This document shows positions 29,294-39,208 of a stretch of DNA of 64,000 bases, piece after piece. Under the pieces are notes generated by a model, which was not told the DNA's origin, made no database searches, and worked only from the letters and a program-made list of their open reading frames with translations. Made by a program: the position numbers and the translations under genes. Position 1 is the stretch's first letter. Each line of letters starts with the position of its first letter. Source of the DNA: Candidatus Bathyarchaeota archaeon (GTDB lineage Archaea; Thermoproteota; Bathyarchaeia; Bathyarchaeales; DTEX01); contig JAGTQB010000004.1 in NCBI GenBank assembly GCA_018396995.1, positions 21,961 to 85,960 of the forward strand, read 5' to 3'.

Positions 29294-32185
29294 CTACTCG
29301 ATGTATATTGCTGGTTTTAGCGGCTTGGATTGCTGAGCCTTTCCTCTGGGATCATACTTGTTTGGGTCATCTTCCCGGTAGACCATTACAGTGGCGTTGA
29401 ACTCCCTTTCAAAGAACTCTTTAGACTCACTTATTTCATAAAATTCATCTATTACACCAGCCTTTAGAAGCCTTTGTTTTCTCTCTATGGGAAGCGAATT
29501 AACCTCTTCTATTAATCGGCTTACAAGCGGAGCTAGAATCTTCGCCATACTTCTTAACTCCGCGTCTGTCATTAGCACCTTCATTACCTCCCTCATGTCA
29601 AGTCTTCTCGAAAGAGATTCCTCTAGCAACCTCATGTAAACTCTCCATTTCCACGGGGCGGCAACATAGTAGTATATTTTCTTCGGTGATAAACGAGTCA
29701 CCCTGAGAATATTCATTGTATCATCAAGTAGGCTTTTTATGAAGAGCTCGATTTCTTCTGATCTAACATCCACTTTAGACTCATCATACTCCGGCCACTT
29801 AGCTACTGAGATGAAGCCTTTATTTCCAAGAATGCTCCATAGCTCCTCACAAAGGAATGGTGTGAAAGGTGTTAGGAGTCTAACCCATATGCTGGCAACC
29901 TCCTTTAGGATCATTGAGTTTGGGCTTCCTCTCCGCCTTAGGTACCAGCGTATATCATTCCATATCTCATAAAGAGCTATTTCAGCAGCGGTTCTTGTTT
30001 TTAGGTTCTCTATTGCTTCGGTAACAGCTTTTATTCTCTCTTGTATTATTGATAGTAACCACCTATCAATACTCTTTACTTCATCCTCACCTGAAAGACC
30101 AGATATTTGCCCTATTAGGGCGTAAAGTGACCTTAATTTAGCGTCTATGCTTCTCGCATTCTCATCCCTCCAGTCCGGGTCATCCATATCCTCAGCGCCA
30201 AGAAGAAGCGTCATTCTGGTTACATCAGCTCCATAGCGGTTAATCGCCTCCTTAAGCGTTAGGAAGTTCCCTTTAGACTTAGACATCTTTTGCCCCTCAA
30301 TCATTAACATCCCATTAACCCCTATCGCCCTCGGCCAAAGCTCCCTAGGAAATAACGCAACATGCTGGAATATAAAGAAGGAAAGGTGATTTGGCACGAG
30401 CTCCTTAGCCGAGACCCTTAAATCCACAGGATACCAATAAAGGAACTCATCCCTCATCTCTTTAAGGATATGTTCTTTAATCCCAGACCTTCTTGAAACC
30501 TCTCCTAGGTCACCTTTGCCTAAGAAGATGTAATCGAAGACATCTTTGGTTAATTGTTCAGCGTGGATACCATATTGCCTGATATGCTTAGCAATCGTGT
30601 AAAACGCCATGTATATTGTTGAGTCACTTAGAGTTTCTATTATCCACTCTGGATCCCACGGTAAGGGTGTTCCCAAGCCAGTCTTTCTTGCGCATGCCCA
30701 ATCTCTAAGCCAGTCAATCTTATCATGAAAGTACATTCTAGCGCTCTCTGGGAACACTTTAGCTAAATCTATCGCCTCATGTGCTAGGCGCTTCCACTCT
30801 GGATCCGAGTACTTTAGGAACCATTGATCTGAAAGTATCTTCACTATGCATTTTGTTGTACATCGACATACGACCTTCTGGGGTAAATCGTACATCGTTG
30901 AAGCTATCCCCATCTTCTTAAAGTCCTCTATTATCTGAGCCTTAACATCCTTAACAACTTTGCCAGCATATTTTCCACATATTGGCTTTAAAACACCAGT
31001 ATGAAACTCTTTTCGATATACTAACGATGTTGCCTCTTCGAGCTTAGGATCAAACTGATCCTTTATGCCCATCTGCTCAACAATCTCTATAGCCGGATAC
31101 TCCCCAAAACCCTCAACACTGATCAACGAGATTGGCTTAATATTTCTGACGACTTCTGGAGGTACTTTAAATTCTCTTAATAGATCTAGCTTATCCATTA
31201 GATCTTTTAAGGCGATCCAATCGGCTGGCGCGTGGGCTGGAACGCTGTAGACCACCCCAGTTGCCGAGTCTGGATCAACGAACCATCCTGGAAGTATGGG
31301 GAGCTCCCTACCGCTTATTGGTTCCTTAAAGTATTTTCCAATGAGCTCCCTACCCTTAAACTCCCTTAAAACGTTAACCTTTCTAAGCTGCTCTGAGAGC
31401 TTTATGGCTGCACTTCTGCTTATGATCCACTTCTCACCATTAACAAGCGCCTCAACATAATCTCCATCCGGATTTATGAACATATTTGTTACGCCGAAGA
31501 TTGTTTCCGGTCTAAATGTCGCCGCTGGGAGAAAAGCGTCTCCAAAAATAAACTTTATTAAAACGTACTCTTCTGGGAAGACTCCTTCGCCAACAAGCCT
31601 ATCATGATCCCCTGTCGGGCTTTGGCATGAGGGGCACCATACAACTGGGTGTGTTCCTTTAACAACATACCCCATATCTCTTAGAGTTATGTATTGCCAC
31701 TCAATGAACTTGCTGTATGCTGGTTCATGGCTCGTTGTATGAAATTCTCTGCGCCAGTCGACAGAGAAACCGATTCTTTTAACAACTTCCCTGCTCTCCT
31801 GAGTATAATAGTTGGCCATGTAAATTGGGTCAACAAACTTCTCAAGCTCCTCTTCTGGAACACTATCTATCTCTTTTAAAGCCCTTATTAGCTCCTTATC
31901 TCCGCTCTTAATTCTTAAGGATGCTCCGACTATTGGCTCTCCTGTCCAATGCCACGCCCATGGAAAAAGTACATTGTAGCCCCTCATCCTCATGAACCTA
32001 GCGTAGACGTCAACTCTGGTTGCAGTGAAGCCGTGGCCTAGATGTAGGGGGCCATTCATATATGGATATGGAAAAGTTACAAAGCATTTCTTGCGGTTCG
32101 GGTCTGGATCGGCTTCAAAGAGATGCGCTTCCTCCCATTTTCTGCGCCACTTCTCCTCAATTTCCCTCCAGATTATCTGCGTCAC
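29294..32185 (-). CDS. leuS: Leucyl-tRNA synthetase, archaeal type
   Basis: PYMNGPLHLGHG HIGH-type motif and KMSKSKGN. Confidence 0.96.
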   Translation of the reverse strand: MTQIIWREIEEKWRRKWEEAHLFEADPDPNRKKCFVTFPYPYMNGPLHLGHGFTATRVDVYARFMRMRGYNVLFPWAWHWTGEPIVGASLRIKSGDKELIRALKEIDSVPEEELEKFVDPIYMANYYTQESREVVKRIGFSVDWRREFHTTSHEPAYSKFIEWQYITLRDMGYVVKGTHPVVWCPSCQSPTGDHDRLVGEGVFPEEYVLIKFIFGDAFLPAATFRPETIFGVTNMFINPDGDYVEALVNGEKWIISRSAAIKLSEQLRKVNVLREFKGRELIGKYFKEPISGRELPILPGWFVDPDSATGVVYSVPAHAPADWIALKDLMDKLDLLREFKVPPEVVRNIKPISLISVEGFGEYPAIEIVEQMGIKDQFDPKLEEATSLVYRKEFHTGVLKPICGKYAGKVVKDVKAQIIEDFKKMGIASTMYDLPQKVVCRCTTKCIVKILSDQWFLKYSDPEWKRLAHEAIDLAKVFPESARMYFHDKIDWLRDWACARKTGLGTPLPWDPEWIIETLSDSTIYMAFYTIAKHIRQYGIHAEQLTKDVFDYIFLGKGDLGEVSRRSGIKEHILKEMRDEFLYWYPVDLRVSAKELVPNHLSFFIFQHVALFPRELWPRAIGVNGMLMIEGQKMSKSKGNFLTLKEAINRYGADVTRMTLLLGAEDMDDPDWRDENARSIDAKLRSLYALIGQISGLSGEDEVKSIDRWLLSIIQERIKAVTEAIENLKTRTAAEIALYEIWNDIRWYLRRRGSPNSMILKEVASIWVRLLTPFTPFLCEELWSILGNKGFISVAKWPEYDESKVDVRSEEIELFIKSLLDDTMNILRVTRLSPKKIYYYVAAPWKWRVYMRLLEESLSRRLDMREVMKVLMTDAELRSMAKILAPLVSRLIEEVNSLPIERKQRLLKAGVIDEFYEISESKEFFEREFNATVMVYREDDPNKYDPRGKAQQSKPLKPAIYIE

Positions 32186-34980
32186 CTTCTATCACGCCCA
32201 ACTATAACTCTATATATCATTGCTTCAGCTTCCTCTAAAGCTTTAGGTGCGTTTTTGGTTATAGGGCCGCCTGCTTGTGCAAATCCTGCCTTCCCGCTTC
32301 CACCGCCTCCCAGCTCCTCACCTATCCTTTTTGCTATCTCAGAGGCTTGTATACCGGCTTTAAGGGCCTTATCTCCAACCCTCACAACAGCTCTTGCTTC
32401 ACCATCAACACATATCAAGATGACTATCGCGTTTGGATCACTTTTAACGATTTCATTAGAGACTTCGATGAGCAGATTTACACTCGTCCCTTCACTACTG
32501 ACTAATTGAGATATTATCTTTAGGCCGCCTAATTCTTTTGCTTCAGAAAGATATTTTTCAGCCATAATTTTAGCAATCTTTCCTATTAAGCGGTCCCTTT
32601 CGCGGCGCAGATCCCTCCACTCGCTGAGAACCTTCTCCAGAGCTATATCAATTCTATCGGCTTGGGCATTTATTAGCTCCGCCGTGCGGATAACCTTAGC
32701 CTCGATCTCCTGAATCCTCTTTATAGCTGGTAGTCCAGCGCTAAATATTATTCTTTCAACACCATCCTGTATCCTCTCTGTACGCAATACTTTAATTACG
32801 CCCACCTCTCCTGTAAACTTGCAGTGTGTTCCTCCGCAAGCTTCCACATCCCAGTCGCCGACTTTAACAACCCTTATCTCTCTACCAGGTACAACTCCCC
32901 CCTGATAGAGCCTAAAGCCATAAATGCGCTCAGCCTCCTCCCTAGGCATCCAGAAGATGCCCACGGGCATATTCCTCATAACAGCATCATTTGCTAGCTC
33001 CTCTATGTGATTAATTTCTTTCCTCGTCAGTCTTTTAGGGTGTGTTATGTCTAGCCTTGATTGATAAACATCCTTCTGCGCACCAGCCTGCCAAACATGT
33101 TCTCCCAGAACTCTCCTAGCAGCCCCCATTAGCAGGTGGGTAGCTGTGTGATGTCTCATTAAATTGATGCGCCTCTCCCAATCTAAGACCCCCTTGACCT
33201 CGCACCCCTCACTTGGAACAGGATCCTCAACAAAGTGAACTATTATATTTCCACGGGTCCTCTTAACGTCGTAAACCTTGGTTCTACCGCCATCAAATTC
33301 TAAATAACCTCGATCTGAGGGTTGACCCCCACCCTCCGGGTAGAAGGCGGTTTTATCCAATATAACCATGTTTTTGTGAACTCTTAGAACTTTGGCTTTG
33401 AACTCCTTTATATAAGCGTCCTCGTAGTATAATGGCTTAGTCTCAGGCAATCCTTCAAGGTCTATACCTAAATCCTCTATTTCTTCAGCCATCTTGAAGA
33501 CTGGTCTCTGCGAAGAAACATGTCTCTCCGCAACGTAGCTATAGAAGCCTTCTGGAACATTGATTTGCAGCCCTTCTGAGGAAGCTACTTCCGCAATCAT
33601 TTCAGGTGTCAGGCCATGAGAATCGTAGAGCTCAACAAGCTTATTTAGCGGGATCTCAGACCCACCCCTCGCTTTAACCTCTCGAACTAAACGTCTAACT
33701 ACTTCACCCCCCCTCTCCAAAGTGCCTCTATATTTCTCGATCTCGATCTGGAGTAGCTCTAGAATCTCGTCGCGCATATCTCTTAGATGTGGAAAGTCTT
33801 TAGACCAGTATGATATCTGCATGTCAATTATGTCCAGCATTAAATTCTCAATTTTAAGGTTTCTCAGAAGCCTGTATGTTCTCCTAATGAGTAGTCTCGC
33901 TAAGTAGCCCTCCTCCACATTTGATGGCACAACACCTTCAGCTAATATGAAAACCAGACATTTTGTATGGTCTATAATAGCAAATGCATCAACTATTGGG
34001 TTCACTATTCTCTGTAGCCCATCGACATCCACATTTAATTTAGAGGCTATTCGCCTCCAGTTCTCAGCCCTACTAACGGTCTTCGACACACTTATAAGGC
34101 CGGATAACCTAGCAAAATCTGCTAAGAGTTTATAGTCTACACTCTTTAAGCCAGCCATTTCCATTACCTTACTTAGTAATTCGCCATACACCGCATGGAA
34201 GCAGCTCACGGCCCCTTGAGATAACCACGTGAAACGTTCAATCCCATAACCAGTATCAACGGTTCTTATTGGTAGCTCAATGAACTCTTCCCCTATAACT
34301 TTATACTTCATGAAGACTAGTGTTGCAACCTCTAAGCCGCATATTATACTCTCAACATCAGGGCCAGCGTTTCCACCGCCGGACCAGACTCCCTCCTTAT
34401 AGACTATTAGCTCTGGTTTAACCCCCAGCTCCCTAGTTACGAATTCATGATGATATCTAACGGTCTCATCCTTCCAGTAGACTTCTTTATCTGGGTAGTT
34501 AAAAGCATGGTGCCCTCCCATCTCAAATATGGTTAGGTGTCTGCCAAAGGTCGGGCCGACGTTCTCTAAATCCTGGAATCTGATACATGGTTGGCTTATA
34601 ACTAGGGGGTTTGCTGGCGGTGGGATAATTCCTTCAGTGACGTATGGTTGAAAATCTATTATGCTAGCATTAGTGAAGTATAAGTCGTCTCTCCACCTCG
34701 CGACCACCGGATACGGTTTAATACGCTCATGACCTTTCTTCTCAAAGAAAGAGAGGAAGGCTTCCCTCATCTCTCCTAGAGAATAAGGCCTCTTTACCGG
34801 AGAATTGCCAATGAACTCATATTCGGCACAACCATAAATGTTGGATTCGCCACAGAGCACTTGATCTGGGTTTAACGTCCAGAAGAATTCGCCGCATCGT
34901 GGACATTTCTTCCTAACATACTCATTCTCAAGGAAGAAAGGTAGCTTATATTCGTCCTCACTAAAATGTGTTTGGCGCAC
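32182..34980 (-). CDS. alaS: Alanyl-tRNA synthetase, archaeal type
   Basis: Archaeal AlaS N-terminus; editing motifs HHTATHLL and CGGTHC. Confidence 0.96.
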   Translation of the reverse strand: MRQTHFSEDEYKLPFFLENEYVRKKCPRCGEFFWTLNPDQVLCGESNIYGCAEYEFIGNSPVKRPYSLGEMREAFLSFFEKKGHERIKPYPVVARWRDDLYFTNASIIDFQPYVTEGIIPPPANPLVISQPCIRFQDLENVGPTFGRHLTIFEMGGHHAFNYPDKEVYWKDETVRYHHEFVTRELGVKPELIVYKEGVWSGGGNAGPDVESIICGLEVATLVFMKYKVIGEEFIELPIRTVDTGYGIERFTWLSQGAVSCFHAVYGELLSKVMEMAGLKSVDYKLLADFARLSGLISVSKTVSRAENWRRIASKLNVDVDGLQRIVNPIVDAFAIIDHTKCLVFILAEGVVPSNVEEGYLARLLIRRTYRLLRNLKIENLMLDIIDMQISYWSKDFPHLRDMRDEILELLQIEIEKYRGTLERGGEVVRRLVREVKARGGSEIPLNKLVELYDSHGLTPEMIAEVASSEGLQINVPEGFYSYVAERHVSSQRPVFKMAEEIEDLGIDLEGLPETKPLYYEDAYIKEFKAKVLRVHKNMVILDKTAFYPEGGGQPSDRGYLEFDGGRTKVYDVKRTRGNIIVHFVEDPVPSEGCEVKGVLDWERRINLMRHHTATHLLMGAARRVLGEHVWQAGAQKDVYQSRLDITHPKRLTRKEINHIEELANDAVMRNMPVGIFWMPREEAERIYGFRLYQGGVVPGREIRVVKVGDWDVEACGGTHCKFTGEVGVIKVLRTERIQDGVERIIFSAGLPAIKRIQEIEAKVIRTAELINAQADRIDIALEKVLSEWRDLRRERDRLIGKIAKIMAEKYLSEAKELGGLKIISQLVSSEGTSVNLLIEVSNEIVKSDPNAIVILICVDGEARAVVRVGDKALKAGIQASEIAKRIGEELGGGGSGKAGFAQAGGPITKNAPKALEEAEAMIYRVIVGRDRR

Positions 34981-35129
34981 CTCTCGACCTCCCGATTTAA
35001 TTTTGGGTATTAACGGTTATAGGAGGAGCGTATTCATCTCAGCCAGAAATATGAGCAACATTGATAAAAGTACTTTAAGTTTAAGGGGTAAAGGGGGATG
35101 TGTCATGGATTTTGTTGCGCCATCTTTAG

Positions 35130-35462
35130 CTATCCGAAGAGAGCTGCTAATCCCTCTAAGGCTTCCTCCTCTTTCTTCTCCTCCTCTTCCTTCTTTCTCT
35201 CTTCCTCTTTTTTCGCCTTCTCTTCCATAGCTGCCGCGGGCTGGGCAGCTGGAGCTGCTGCCGGCGGAGCCATCATAGGCATGAAGGTTGGCGCGGACTT
35301 TATGGCCTCATCAATATTTATCTCTGAAAGAGCTGCTACTAGAGCCTTAACTTTTATCGGGTCAACATTGACCCCAGCGGCATGAAGAACCCTTGTCAGG
35401 TTTTCCTCATCTATGGGCTTACCAGCCCTATGGAGGAGCATTGCAGCATAAATATACTCCAT
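35130..35462 (-). CDS. rpl12: 50S ribosomal protein L12/P1
   Basis: [31 protein letters not shown], Ala/Glu/Lys hinge, C-terminal [11 protein letters not shown]. Confidence 0.95.
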   Translation of the reverse strand: MEYIYAAMLLHRAGKPIDEENLTRVLHAAGVNVDPIKVKALVAALSEINIDEAIKSAPTFMPMMAPPAAAPAAQPAAAMEEKAKKEEERKKEEEEKKEEEALEGLAALFG

Positions 35463-35549
35463 CCCTACACACCTATATTCCGTCTTTTAAAGATTATGAA
35501 ACTACTACTTAAAGTGAGTTTCCCCTTAATAAACATTTATCTGGAGAAA

Positions 35550-35616
35550 CGTTATCAGATCGTCGTGAGATCCTCATTCCACTAAGGTCAGTCTGGGACG
35601 GCTTCCTCATCTAAGA
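35550..35616 (-). ncRNA. C/D-box guide RNA, predicted 23S rRNA 2'-O-methylation guide
   Basis: Minus strand: C ATGAGGA (35604-35610) - guide AGCCGTCCCAGA - D' CTGA (35588-35591) - CCTTAGTGGA - C' ATGAGGA (35571-35577) - guide TCTCACGACGAT (35559-35570) - D CTGA (35555-35558). Confidence 0.8.
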
Positions 35617-35637
35617 TAAGAGGCGCATAGAAAGTAT

Positions 35638-37764
35638 TTAACTGTAACTATTTGTGAAGGGGGATTTTGGAGAATCACATTTCGGTCGGAGCGCCAATTT
35701 AACTATCTCCGATATATCCATTATAGTTATGCTGCCCTCTAAACTCTCAGCCTTAACAGCTTCTTCCAACATGATGAGACAGAGGGGGCAGGCTGTGGCC
35801 AATATCTCTACACCAGCATCATAAGCCTCCTTAACCCTTACCCTATTTGGGTTATGTTCGCTTTCAAGGAGCAAGCCGCAACCAAAGCCGACATAAGAGT
35901 TTCCACTACCGCCTCCGCAACATAAGGAGTTTTCTCTGTTCCGCCCCAGCTCAATTAAATGGACACCTGGGATAGATCTCAGGATATTTCTTGGAGCATC
36001 ATATTCACCATTCCACCTACCTAAGAAGCATGAATCATGATATGCCACGACCTTATTGAGTGGAACTCCCTCATCCAACCTTAACCGACCATCTTTAATT
36101 AGAAGCCAAAGGAGCTGAGTATAATGCTTTACATTAAATTTCCCGCCGAAGTCACCGTAAAAGTTCTTCATAACATTGTAAGAGTGAGGTGATAAGGTCA
36201 CTATATCCCTAACTCCAAAGGTATTAAATGTTTCCAAGTTGCGCCTCACCATCTCCTCAAAGAGACCCATCTCGCCAATCTCATATGCCTCGCTCCCGGA
36301 ACAGTTCTCATTTTCACCTAAGATACCATATGAAACGCCAGCCAAGAGTAAGACCTCAGCTAGGCTTCTAGCAGCTTTCTGCGCCCTCGGGTGGAATGAG
36401 CCCATATCCCCAACATAATAAAGAATATTTGTTCCCTCCCTAAACCGTGGAATCATGTCTTCAGCCCATTCAGACCTTTTAGTACGGGGTAGACCGAATG
36501 GATTCCCATGTTTATAGATATTCTCCAGCATATCTCTTATTTTCGGCGGCACCACACCCTTCTCAATACTCCTAGACCTAAGTTTCCTAGAGATCTCGGC
36601 GCTATCCACTTTAACTGGACATAGCTCCTTACATGCACTACAGAGGAGACAGAACCATGAGATTAATTCAGCAGCTTCAATCCCCTCTACTATCGCCGTC
36701 CAACCAATCCCCATTGGACCGCCATAAACTCTCCCGCCCCATATATTCCCACATATACCCCAGATTGGACAAGAAACTTGGCAGCGCCCGCACTTAAGGC
36801 AGCGCAATTGCACCATTAAATCACGGTCCTTTAAAGCCCTGATTCTCCCTCCATCATAAAGTATTACATGAATCTCCTTAGCGCCATGCACGCCATACAC
36901 TTTGTAATACTCTATGTCGGCTGTGCTACTTATCCCCGAGACGACGTCTATGTATGTGGGCGGGTAAAGTCCAGCATAACCCGCCTGAACCATGACCTGC
37001 AACATTGCGTCTGTGAAAGTTGGCACGATTTTCTCTACGCCTGCGATCACTATATGGATAGGCGGCGACATAATCACTTTGCTTATGTTCCCCTCATTAT
37101 GTACGAGAAAAATAGATCCTGTATCAGCAGCTATAGCATTTGCACCGCTGATCCCAACGTCAGCCTTAATAAACTTCTCTTTTAAGAAGTCCCTGATACA
37201 TGAGACTATCTCCTCATGTGTTGCGCCTCTAACATTTAATCCAACAGACCTTAATAGGTCAGCCACCCGCTCCCTGCTTAGATGGAGAGCTGGAACTATT
37301 ACGTGCATTGGTTTCCCCCTCGATATCTGTATAAGAAATTCACCTATGTCAGTCTCGTAGACTTCATGCCCCTTTTCAACGAGGTACTCACGCAGCATTA
37401 TTTCTTCAGTCACCATCGACTTAGCCTTAACAATAACCTTCTTTCCAGAACCAATAATCTTATCCACAATTTCCAACGCAAAATCTCGATCCTTTGCGAA
37501 GTACGCATATGCGCCAGTGGCATTTATGCTCTTAATAGCCTTATCAATATAGTACTCAATATTTTCCAAGGTTTTTTCTCTAATGGATTTAATATGCTCG
37601 GCTGTTTTAATTAGCACAGGATTATTTTTAAGGACATTGTTTATAGAGTGAAAAAAATTGTCTATAGATCTTTTAAGACTGAGCTGAAGCATTTCGTCCT
37701 TTTGTGCCTTAATTATCTCAGTAGCAAGTTTCTCTATACTCATAGGGGCACCATCAGACCTCAT
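35638..37764 (-). CDS. LUD-domain (LutB-like) / 2x[4Fe-4S] / CCG-domain (LutA/HdrD-like) fusion protein
   Basis: N-terminal LUD region GISGANAIAADTGSIFLVHNEGN, CLKCGRCQVSCPI and CLLCSACKELCPV, C-terminal CCG motif NSLCCGGGSG. Confidence 0.85.
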   Translation of the reverse strand: MRSDGAPMSIEKLATEIIKAQKDEMLQLSLKRSIDNFFHSINNVLKNNPVLIKTAEHIKSIREKTLENIEYYIDKAIKSINATGAYAYFAKDRDFALEIVDKIIGSGKKVIVKAKSMVTEEIMLREYLVEKGHEVYETDIGEFLIQISRGKPMHVIVPALHLSRERVADLLRSVGLNVRGATHEEIVSCIRDFLKEKFIKADVGISGANAIAADTGSIFLVHNEGNISKVIMSPPIHIVIAGVEKIVPTFTDAMLQVMVQAGYAGLYPPTYIDVVSGISSTADIEYYKVYGVHGAKEIHVILYDGGRIRALKDRDLMVQLRCLKCGRCQVSCPIWGICGNIWGGRVYGGPMGIGWTAIVEGIEAAELISWFCLLCSACKELCPVKVDSAEISRKLRSRSIEKGVVPPKIRDMLENIYKHGNPFGLPRTKRSEWAEDMIPRFREGTNILYYVGDMGSFHPRAQKAARSLAEVLLLAGVSYGILGENENCSGSEAYEIGEMGLFEEMVRRNLETFNTFGVRDIVTLSPHSYNVMKNFYGDFGGKFNVKHYTQLLWLLIKDGRLRLDEGVPLNKVVAYHDSCFLGRWNGEYDAPRNILRSIPGVHLIELGRNRENSLCCGGGSGNSYVGFGCGLLLESEHNPNRVRVKEAYDAGVEILATACPLCLIMLEEAVKAESLEGSITIMDISEIVKLALRPKCDSPKSPFTNSYS

Positions 37765-37771
37765 GGTATAG

Positions 37772-38893
37772 TTACGCCGTTTCCTTGAGTATCTTAACTT
37801 TAAATTCCACTCCGAGTTTCTCTCCCTCTTCCCTTATTTCCTTAAGGATGTTCTTATGAATTGGCACTCCTATCTTTTTTCTTGTCTCCATTGTTAGCCA
37901 AGCCTTCTCCCCAGGTATCCATACTTCAGTGTTCTCAGATATTTTCCTTAAACCCTTTATATATTCCTTATATTTCTCAATCCTATCTAAAAAAGAGCTT
38001 AATGACAATATTTTATCTACGTCTATAGCAATCATAAAATGGCCGACGTTGGCCTTCTCCTTATCTGTTGTATGCTTAACATACATGCCGTAGTTAGCGC
38101 CTGTTAAAACCCCACAAAGCACATCTATTATAAGGGCTAAGCCAGCTCCCTTATGTCCACCGAACTCCTCGCCAAACCCGCCTAGCGGCAACAATGACCC
38201 CCTTCTGGATAAGACCTCCCTAGGATCCTCAAGAAGTTTACCCTCGGGAGAGAGAGCCCAGCCTAGCGGTATTTTCTTGCCTTCTTTCGCATAAAGTTCT
38301 ATTTTCCCTATTGGAACAACACTTGTAGCTGCGTCGAAAAGCACCGGAGGCGGCTCCTTTGTCGGGAAGCCAACGGCTATTGGGTTTGTGCCTATATTTC
38401 TGCCCACCGTATGCGTGTATGACACTAAAGCCTCAGAGTTCGTCATCACGATGCCGATCATGCCCATCTTAGTGGCTTGTAGGGCGTAGTAGCCAGCTAT
38501 GCCGAAGTGGTGACTATTCTTAACACCAACAGCAGAGACACCAATACTTTTGGCCTTTTCAATAGCTATCTCCATAGCCTTGTATGCGACCACCTGCCCC
38601 AGGCCAGATCCACCATCAATAAGCGCTGTAGAAGCTGTTTCCTTAACAATACTTATTTCAGCTCTAGGATTCACTGAGCCAACCTGGATGCCAACAGTAT
38701 ATCTTCTAAGCCTTTGGACACCATGGCTCTCAATACCCATAAGGTCCGCAGCTACAAGGACATTTGCAACAATCTCGGCATGTTCCCTGGGAACATTGAG
38801 GGAGGAGAGAACCTCAGCAACATAATCTCTCAAGGATACCCACTCAACCCTAACAAATTCCTCAGGCGGAACTGGAGACGTCTTCTCATACAT
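37772..38893 (-). CDS. Malate/L-lactate/sulfolactate dehydrogenase-type (Ldh_2) oxidoreductase
   Basis: ADLMGIESHGVQRL, VKNSHHFGIAGYYA, FGGHKGAGLALIIDVL. Confidence 0.9.
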   Translation of the reverse strand: MYEKTSPVPPEEFVRVEWVSLRDYVAEVLSSLNVPREHAEIVANVLVAADLMGIESHGVQRLRRYTVGIQVGSVNPRAEISIVKETASTALIDGGSGLGQVVAYKAMEIAIEKAKSIGVSAVGVKNSHHFGIAGYYALQATKMGMIGIVMTNSEALVSYTHTVGRNIGTNPIAVGFPTKEPPPVLFDAATSVVPIGKIELYAKEGKKIPLGWALSPEGKLLEDPREVLSRRGSLLPLGGFGEEFGGHKGAGLALIIDVLCGVLTGANYGMYVKHTTDKEKANVGHFMIAIDVDKILSLSSFLDRIEKYKEYIKGLRKISENTEVWIPGEKAWLTMETRKKIGVPIHKNILKEIREEGEKLGVEFKVKILKETA

Positions 38894-39159
38894 CCTCAGC
38901 GCCTCTCCTAAGCACTAAAATGTCGTGATAACCTTATTGCGGAATATAAACTTTTTGTTTTTTCGTATAATTGTTACGAAAATCGTATCTAAACCTAAGA
39001 ACAAATGCCTTCTTTTAAGTCTATACATATCATTTGTTAAGGTAAACCTGAAATATATCCCGTTTGTCAACGTTTTCTTCAGCCATCAAGCTAAACATTT
39101 AACGTAGGGTAGCTAAAAGGGATTATGATCTTCTTAAACATTAGTTGTATAACCATTTT

Positions 39160-39196
39160 TGTACAAAAAAGGTTTAAATAGTACATTTTAATACAT
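39160..39196 (+). promoter_or_regulatory. trp operon promoter with TRP-box-like TGTACA motifs flanking TATA element TTTAAATA
   Basis: TGTACA at 39160-39165, TTTAAATA 39173-39180, AGTACA at 39180-39185, ATACAT at 39191. Confidence 0.6.
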
Positions 39197-39208
39197 TTTT
39201 GTTCTGTT

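Noticed and set aside
35130-35385. Plus-strand Ser/Pro/Leu-rich ORFs opposite rpl12
   Set aside because: Mirror of the Ala/Glu/Lys-rich L12 hinge; antisense artefact.
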